Assembly: GCA_046050405.1 (NCBI GenBank)
Contig: JBJOPY010000288.1
Location: 1 to 17,256, forward strand
DNA length: 17,256 nucleotides
Direction of reading: 5' to 3'
DNA from: JADKCL01 sp046050405
Lineage (GTDB): Bacteria; Bacteroidota; Bacteroidia; J057; JADKCL01
Both the position numbers and the translations under genes were made by a program. The notes below the pieces were generated by a model, which worked only from the letters and a program-made list of their open reading frames with translations, was not told the origin of the DNA and made no database searches. How positions within the stretch are numbered: the stretch's first letter is position 1; every line of letters begins with the position of its first letter. This document shows positions 13,185-17,256 of this stretch, in pieces.

Positions 13185-13217
13185 CAAAATTACTTCGAGT
13201 ACAACTCCACAATCAAA
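13185..13217 (-). promoter_or_regulatory. Possible internal promoter for rpoA-rplQ
   Basis: On the minus strand TTTG (13217-13214), 21 bases and TAATTTTG (13192-13185) give exact matches to both Bacteroidota sigma-A boxes. The -7 element overlaps the rpsD stop codon. Transcription would begin near 13178, giving a leader of about 30 bases before rpoA. Chance matches to the -7 box alone are expected a few times per strand in a window this long, so the evidence rests on the -33 box and position. Confidence 0.4.
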
Positions 13218-13783
13218 TTTTCCTTGATGTTTTCAGGAATCTGATCGCGTTCAGGGTACTGAAGGAACGAACCTTTCAACGCCATCGGATCGACTTGGAG
13301 CCAAGGCCAAGAAGATCTTCCGCCACCCTTGACGATCTCAAGGGCCTTGCTCTTCACTCTCACCTCTACACTGTCACCTGGGTGCAGCAACATGCTCGGA
13401 ATGTTGACCACAACTCCATTGACCGTGATATGCTTGTGTGTGACCAACTGGCGGGCAGCACGGCGGGTGGGAGCGAATCCCATTCTGTAGATGGTGTTGT
13501 CCAAGCGGGATTCCAGCAGCTGCAGGAAAACCTCACCAGTGACACCCTTACGACGGGTGGCTTTCGTGAACAAATTGCGGAATTGCTTCTCCAGCAAACC
13601 ATAGGTGTACTTGGCCTTTTGCTTCTCCATCAGCTGCACAGCATAGTTGCTCTGCTTCGAGCGACGATTGCGGCCATGCTGACCAGGGCCGAACTTCTTG
13701 CGTTCGAGAGCCTTGCTGGGGCCAAAGATGGGTTCCCTGAACCTTCTGGCGATTTTCGCCTTGGGGCCTCTGTATCTTGCCAT
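13190..13783 (-). CDS. rpsD: 30S ribosomal protein S4
   Basis: S4 is a primary 16S rRNA-binding protein that nucleates 30S assembly. The product has 197 residues, close to the usual 200-206. It begins MARYRGPKAKIARRFREPIF, and contains FGPGQHG, YAVQLMEKQKAKYTYGLLE and FRNLF in the N-terminal domain. The S4 RNA-binding fold follows (SRLDNTIYRMGFAPTRRAARQLVTHKHITVNG), then the conserved C-terminal region with a basic Lys/Gly patch. The N-terminal zinc cysteines of some S4 proteins are absent, as is common. The start is preceded by AAGGAAGAATA, a good ribosome binding site. In other bacteria S4 autoregulates this operon by binding the rpsM leader; the sequence does not show whether it does here. 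Confidence 0.97.
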   Translation of the reverse strand: MARYRGPKAKIARRFREPIFGPSKALERKKFGPGQHGRNRRSKQSNYAVQLMEKQKAKYTYGLLEKQFRNLFTKATRRKGVTGEVFLQLLESRLDNTIYRMGFAPTRRAARQLVTHKHITVNGVVVNIPSMLLHPGDSVEVRVKSKALEIVKGGGRSSWPWLQVDPMALKGSFLQYPERDQIPENIKENLIVELYSK

Positions 13784-13863
13784 TATTCTTCCTTAATTAA
13801 TTTAAATCGCATTCAACACCATGGCTTGCATGTACAAGACGCGGCGCACAGCGAGAATTGTTA

Positions 13864-14244
13864 TTAGACTCTTCTTTTCTTTGGAGGCCGACAACCGTTG
13901 TGGGGCAGCGGGGTGATGTCACGGATCATCGTGACGTTGATTCCGACGTTGGCAACAGCGCGGATCGCGGCTTCTCGGCCCGAACCGGTACCCTTCACGA
14001 AGACCTCGGCAGTCTGCAAACCACGCTCGAAGCAATCACGCGACACTTCCGTCGCAGCGACCTGGGCGGCGTAAGGGGTATTCTTCTTCGAACCACGGAA
14101 ACCCATCTTGCCCGCTGAAGCCCATCCAATCACGTTGCCTTTGAGATCCGTGATCGAAACAATGATATTGTTAAAAGAAGAGGTGATGTGAATCACACCG
14201 ACTGCATCAACCTTTGCCTTCTTTACTCTCTTGACTTTTGCCAT
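13864..14244 (-). CDS. rpsK: 30S ribosomal protein S11
   Basis: S11 sits on the 30S platform near the Shine-Dalgarno helix. The 126-residue protein has the family length. It contains GVIHITSSFNNIIVSITD (16-33), GWASAGKMGFRGSKK (40-54), TPYAAQVAA (56-64), VKGTGSGREAAIR (83-95) and the C-terminal signature RDITPLPHNGCRPPKKRRV. The basic N-terminus (MAKVKRVKKAK) is typical. It lies 31 bases after rpsM and 80 bases before rpsD in the operon. No unusual feature was seen. Confidence 0.98.
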   Translation of the reverse strand: MAKVKRVKKAKVDAVGVIHITSSFNNIIVSITDLKGNVIGWASAGKMGFRGSKKNTPYAAQVAATEVSRDCFERGLQTAEVFVKGTGSGREAAIRAVANVGINVTMIRDITPLPHNGCRPPKKRRV

Positions 14245-14275
14245 TGCTGAATGCGAATGTTAATATTCTGATCAA

Positions 14276-14659
14276 TTATTTCTTAGCCGCTGCCTTCTTC
14301 TTGCCAGCGACGGTCTTCTTCCTACCTTTTCGCGTACGAGCATTGGTGCGTGTACGCTGACCACGAGAAGGCAAGCCCTTCCGATGTCGCAGACCGCGGT
14401 AGCAACCGATGTCCATGAGACGCTTGATGTTCATCTGGACTTCACCACGCAAGGCGCCTTCCACTTTGAACATTTCACCGATGATCCGGCGGATTTCCAC
14501 CACATCCTCGTCATTCCAGTCCTTGACCCTCTTATCGTGATCAATCTTGGCCATATCCAAAATCTTCCGGGCAGAGGTATTTCCGATCCCGAAGATGTAT
14601 GTCAAGCCAATTACGCCCCGCTTGTTCTTGGGCAAATCTACGCCAGCTATCCTTGCCAT
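14276..14659 (-). CDS. rpsM: 30S ribosomal protein S13
   Basis: S13 lies in the 30S head and contacts the P-site tRNA and bridges to the 50S. The product has 127 residues. It contains MARIAGVDLPKNKRGVIGL at the N-terminus, YIFGIGNTSARKIL (21-34), and the signature YRGLRHRKGLPSRGQRTRTN (about 88-107), followed by a very basic Lys/Ala-rich tail. The tail (GRKKTVAGKKKAAAKK) is of the type expected to thread towards tRNA. The ATG at 14659 lies two bases after the rpmJ stop, so translation is probably coupled. Confidence 0.98.
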   Translation of the reverse strand: MARIAGVDLPKNKRGVIGLTYIFGIGNTSARKILDMAKIDHDKRVKDWNDEDVVEIRRIIGEMFKVEGALRGEVQMNIKRLMDIGCYRGLRHRKGLPSRGQRTRTNARTRKGRKKTVAGKKKAAAKK

Positions 14660-14661
14660 AA

Positions 14662-14778
14662 TTATCCTTGCCTTTGCTTAAAACGTGGGTTCTTCTTGTT
14701 GATCACATAAAGGCGCCCTTTCCGCCGGATAATCTTGCAGTCGACGGACCGCTTCTTTATTGATGCTCTAACCTTCAT
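14662..14778 (-). CDS. rpmJ: 50S ribosomal protein L36 (zinc-free form)
   Basis: The 38-residue product starts MKVRASIKKRS and ends NPRFKQRQG, both hallmarks of L36. It sits in the expected place between infA and rpsM. Of the zinc ligands of the C+ form (three Cys and one His) only C14 remains, so this is a C-minus paralogue that does not bind zinc. RRKGRLYVINKKNPRFK (18-34) is the conserved central part. Spacing is 8 bases from infA and 2 bases to rpsM. The gene is short enough to be missed by simple length cut-offs. Confidence 0.97.
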   Translation of the reverse strand: MKVRASIKKRSVDCKIIRRKGRLYVINKKNPRFKQRQG

Positions 14779-14786
14779 GTTAATAA

Positions 14787-15005
14787 TTATTTATATCGAA
14801 ATTTAATTCTTCCTTTAGACAAATCGTAAGGGGACATCTCCAATGAGACACGGTCGCCAGGAAGGATTTTGATGTAGTGCATCCTCATCTTCCCTGAAAT
14901 GTGTGCGAGTACTTCATGCCCATTCTCCAGCTCCACACGGAAGGTGGCGTTGGGCAGTGCCTCGAGTATCGTGCCGTCAACTTTTATTGATGCCTGCTTG
15001 GCCAT
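14787..15005 (-). CDS. infA: Translation initiation factor IF-1
   Basis: IF-1 binds the 30S A site and helps IF-2 and IF-3 at initiation. The 72-residue product is a single OB fold: MAKQASIKVDGTILEALPNA, FRVELENGHEVLAHISGKMR, and PGDRVSLEMSPYDLSKGRI. These are all diagnostic for bacterial IF-1. I start at the ATG at 15005 (MAKQ) and not at the TTG two codons upstream. It lies 6 bases after map and 8 bases before rpmJ. Its place in the spc-alpha operon is the usual one for Bacteroidota and Gram-positives. Confidence 0.98.
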   Translation of the reverse strand: MAKQASIKVDGTILEALPNATFRVELENGHEVLAHISGKMRMHYIKILPGDRVSLEMSPYDLSKGRIKFRYK

Positions 15006-15011
15006 AATCAA

Positions 15012-15809
15012 CTATTGATTCAGAATAAAATCGTGGCTCGACAGGATTTCGCACTTGCCCTCGCGAACCACCACAGTATGTTCAAAATGGGCTGATGGCA
15101 ATCCGTCCGAAGTTACCACAGTCCAACCATCGTCCGCTGTATGAATACGACGCTTACCGAGGTTTACCATCGGTTCTATAGCGATCACTAGTCCTGCCTC
15201 CAGCTTCATTCCAGTCCTTTTGCGCCCATAATTGGGCACCTCAGGTGGCGCATGCAACTCTGTTCCGATCCCGTGCCCCACCATCTCTCTCACGATGGAG
15301 TAGCCATGCGACTCCACATGGCTTTGAATGGCATGCGAGACGTCTCCCATCCATCCGCCTCCCACAGCCTTTCCAAGGCCATGGTACAACGATTCCAGAG
15401 TCACCTTTAGCAGACGAGCCTTCTTCGGACTTACCTCACCCACCTTGAAGGTATATGCTGAGTCGCCATAATAGCCATTTTTCAATACCCCGCAATCCAC
15501 GGACACGATGTCACCCTCATGCAGGTACTTGTTTTTGTCCGGCATCCCATGCACCACTTCCGAATTCACGGAGATACACAGGGAATACGGAAACGGCACT
15601 GCGTGAGAATTGCTGGGGTAATCCTTGAACGCTGGAATTCCACCATGGTCTCGGATAAAGGATTCAGCAATCGTGTCCAGCTTGAGGGTATTCGCCCCCG
15701 GAGCAATGTGCTTGGAGACTTCGCCAAGCGTTTTCCCAACTAACAAAGAACTTTCCCGAATGAGATCAATCTCCTCTTCTGTTCGGATAATCACCATTCC
15801 GCCTGCCAT
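15012..15809 (-). CDS. map: Methionine aminopeptidase, type I
   Basis: This enzyme removes the initiator methionine from nascent proteins. The 265-residue product shows the five metal ligands of the pita-bread fold: D105 (VSVDCG), D116 (YGDSAY), H179 (GHGIG), E212 (IEPMV) and E243 (FEHTV). H87 in VVHGMP is the conserved substrate-site histidine, and HAPPEVPNYG (186-195) is a type I signature. No N-terminal extension for an SH3 or zinc domain is present, so it is type Ia-like in size. The ATG at 15809 overlaps the secY stop as TAATG, implying translational coupling. An ATG four codons downstream (15797, MVIIRTEEE) matches the usual Bacteroidota N-terminus and is an equally good start. Confidence 0.96.
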   Translation of the reverse strand: MAGGMVIIRTEEEIDLIRESSLLVGKTLGEVSKHIAPGANTLKLDTIAESFIRDHGGIPAFKDYPSNSHAVPFPYSLCISVNSEVVHGMPDKNKYLHEGDIVSVDCGVLKNGYYGDSAYTFKVGEVSPKKARLLKVTLESLYHGLGKAVGGGWMGDVSHAIQSHVESHGYSIVREMVGHGIGTELHAPPEVPNYGRKRTGMKLEAGLVIAIEPMVNLGKRRIHTADDGWTVVTSDGLPSAHFEHTVVVREGKCEILSSHDFILNQ

Positions 15810-17155
15810 TATGCAGATACGCCTGAGGCGCCTTGAGTCTTACGCGATCGGCTACCAGTTTTCATCAGGCCATCGTAGTGGCGCATGAGTAGATAGCTTT
15901 CGATTTGCTGGAGCGTATCCAGCACCACACCAATCATGATGAGAAGGCTGGTACCCCCGAAAAACTGTGAGAAGGACTGGGATACCCCCATCGCATTTGC
16001 GATCGACGGGAAGATTGCGATGAATGCCAACGCAATCGAACCCGGCAATGTGATGCGAGAGAGGATGTTATCAATGTACTCGGCCGTCTTCTTTCCTGGC
16101 TTCACACCGGGGATGAATCCACCTGTCCTTTTCAAGTTATCGGCAATGTCATTGGGATTGATCACAATCGCCGTGTAGAAATAGGTGAAAACGATGATCA
16201 ACAAGGCAAACGTGAAATTGTAAACCAAGCTGTTCGGGTTGCCCAAAACGGAACCTGTTGCATTCCAGAATCCACTCTCAGGGAAAAACTGAGCGATGGA
16301 CGCAGGGATAAACATGATGGACTGCGCGAAAATGATCGGCATGACCCCTGCTGAATTGATCTTCAGCGGTATGTATTGCCTTGCATTGTTCGTCATTCCA
16401 CCCGCCATGCGGTTACCCATCACCTTTCTAGCATAGTTGATCGGAATCTTTCGCGTTGCCTGCGTGATGCCCACAACGGCCATCGTTGCCAGTCCCAATG
16501 CGATGATCTCAAGGAAAAACAACATCGGGGGATTCGACCGAGCTTCATTCACAATGGCAGGAGGCAAGCCCGAGATGATCCCGATTGCGATGATGAGTGA
16601 AGTCCCGTTGCCCAACCCGTTGTCTGTAATTCTTTCACCGAGCCAAACAAGGAACATAGTACCCGAAGTCAGAATGATCAAGGACATGAACCATACGAAA
16701 GGCTCTCCCATGTTCGCAGTGGCGGTGGGATACATCGACTTGAGATTGACGATATAGGCACCCGACTGTCCCAGCGTGATGAGAACAGTAAGGTATCTTG
16801 TGAGCTGATTGATTTTCTTCTGGCCACTCTCGCCCTCCTTTTGCATCTTCTGAATCGAAGGGAGGGCTGCCCCCAACAGCTGTACGATGATCGATGCCGA
16901 GATATAGGGCATGATCCCAAGTGCAAAGATGGCTCCACGTGCAAATGCACCCCCTACAAATATATTGATGATGTCGAGGATACCCCCACCTTGACCTTTT
17001 TCAAAGTCGAGTGCCAACTGTGCCGAATCAATGCCGGGCAGGATGACATAGCTGCCCAGCCGAAATACAGCAAGCAAAAGCAACGTATATAGAATGCGCT
17101 GCTTTAGCTCTTCGATTCGAAAAATGTTCCTTATCTTTTCAATGAAATCTCTCAT
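15809..17155 (-). CDS. secY: Preprotein translocase subunit SecY
   Basis: SecY forms the protein-conducting channel of the inner membrane, working with SecE, SecG and SecA. The 448-residue product has the family length and about ten hydrophobic segments. GIMPYISASIIVQLL (80-94) and LGERITDNGLGNGTSLI (172-188) are the two SecY signatures. The large cytoplasmic loop near 235-262 contains the basic NYARKVMGNRM, and GVKPGKKTAEYID (350-362) precedes the segment with TLPGSIALAFIAIFP (369-383). The C-terminus ends with a short basic tail. It starts one base after the rplO stop and its stop overlaps the map ATG by one base, so rplO, secY and map are tightly coupled. Confidence 0.98.
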   Translation of the reverse strand: MRDFIEKIRNIFRIEELKQRILYTLLLLAVFRLGSYVILPGIDSAQLALDFEKGQGGGILDIINIFVGGAFARGAIFALGIMPYISASIIVQLLGAALPSIQKMQKEGESGQKKINQLTRYLTVLITLGQSGAYIVNLKSMYPTATANMGEPFVWFMSLIILTSGTMFLVWLGERITDNGLGNGTSLIIAIGIISGLPPAIVNEARSNPPMLFFLEIIALGLATMAVVGITQATRKIPINYARKVMGNRMAGGMTNNARQYIPLKINSAGVMPIIFAQSIMFIPASIAQFFPESGFWNATGSVLGNPNSLVYNFTFALLIIVFTYFYTAIVINPNDIADNLKRTGGFIPGVKPGKKTAEYIDNILSRITLPGSIALAFIAIFPSIANAMGVSQSFSQFFGGTSLLIMIGVVLDTLQQIESYLLMRHYDGLMKTGSRSRKTQGASGVSA

Positions 17156-17156
17156 G

Positions 17157-17255
17157 TCACACTTCGGTGGCAGTACCTCCAGCAGCTTCTATCGCGGCTT
17201 TGGCACTCTTGCTGAACTTGTTCAGTTTGACCACAATGGCAGTCTTGATCTCTCC
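17157..17255 (-). CDS. rplO: 50S ribosomal protein L15, C-terminal fragment
   Basis: The minus-strand frame open at the right edge gives 32 residues and a TGA at 17159-17157. The peptide VKLNKFSKSAKAAIEAAGG is the conserved C-terminal part of L15, where the basic helix packs near the end of the protein. It is followed by a short TATEV tail. The position directly before secY is the canonical one in the spc operon. The first three quarters of the gene are outside the window. Confidence 0.93.
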   Translation of the reverse strand, partial: GEIKTAIVVKLNKFSKSAKAAIEAAGGTATEV

Positions 17256-17256
17256 T

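Noticed and set aside
14633..14640. TAGATTTG on the minus strand at the start of rpsM
   Set aside because: It lacks a -33 box and lies inside the coding sequence.

Overview
The window looks like chromosomal DNA of a member of the Bacteroidota. The evidence is a two-repeat-set of lineage traits: a long Lgt whose catalytic-region motif ends GDGDWG, a LysRS with a C-terminal extension, a five-repeat DUF349 protein, a zinc-free 38-residue L36, an L17 with a charged C-terminal tail, and several exact matches to the Bacteroidota sigma-A -7 element TAnnTTTG. G+C is roughly half by eye. I would not go below phylum with confidence; a Saprospiria- or Chitinophagia-like lineage is only a guess.

Layout. 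The left edge (1-79, minus) holds the first 26 codons of an exported protein. A stretch of about 700 bases with no gene I can defend follows. sucD (succinyl-CoA ligase alpha subunit, minus) is divergent from lgt (prolipoprotein diacylglyceryl transferase, plus). The plus strand continues with an RluD-type 23S rRNA pseudouridine synthase, lysS, and a large DUF349 protein, the rluD and DUF349 genes each behind a recognisable Bacteroidota promoter. From 8.6 kb onward everything reads on the minus strand: an unrecognised His-rich protein with two CxxC pairs and its own promoter; a possible small Cys-containing gene; an ECF sigma factor / single-pass anti-sigma / exported CpxP-Spy-like module; and the distal half of the spc-alpha ribosomal operon (rplO-secY-map-infA-rpmJ-rpsM-rpsK-rpsD-rpoA-rplQ), closed by a 13-bp terminator hairpin.

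How the parts work together. The right side is the conserved translation/transcription/secretion operon: ribosomal proteins, IF-1, the translocon, Met aminopeptidase and the RNA polymerase alpha subunit. The sigma module immediately downstream is probably an independent envelope-stress circuit, in which the membrane anti-sigma factor and exported CpxP-like protein control the sigma factor. The left side is housekeeping (TCA cycle, lipoprotein maturation, rRNA modification, tRNA charging) organised as mostly single-gene transcription units.

I found no mobile element, CRISPR array, rRNA or tRNA. No clearly new system is evident. The places most worth a second look are the stress module with its possible fourth member and upstream palindromes, the uncharacterised His/Cys protein, the unexplained 80-785 stretch, and the structured rpoA-rplQ spacer.
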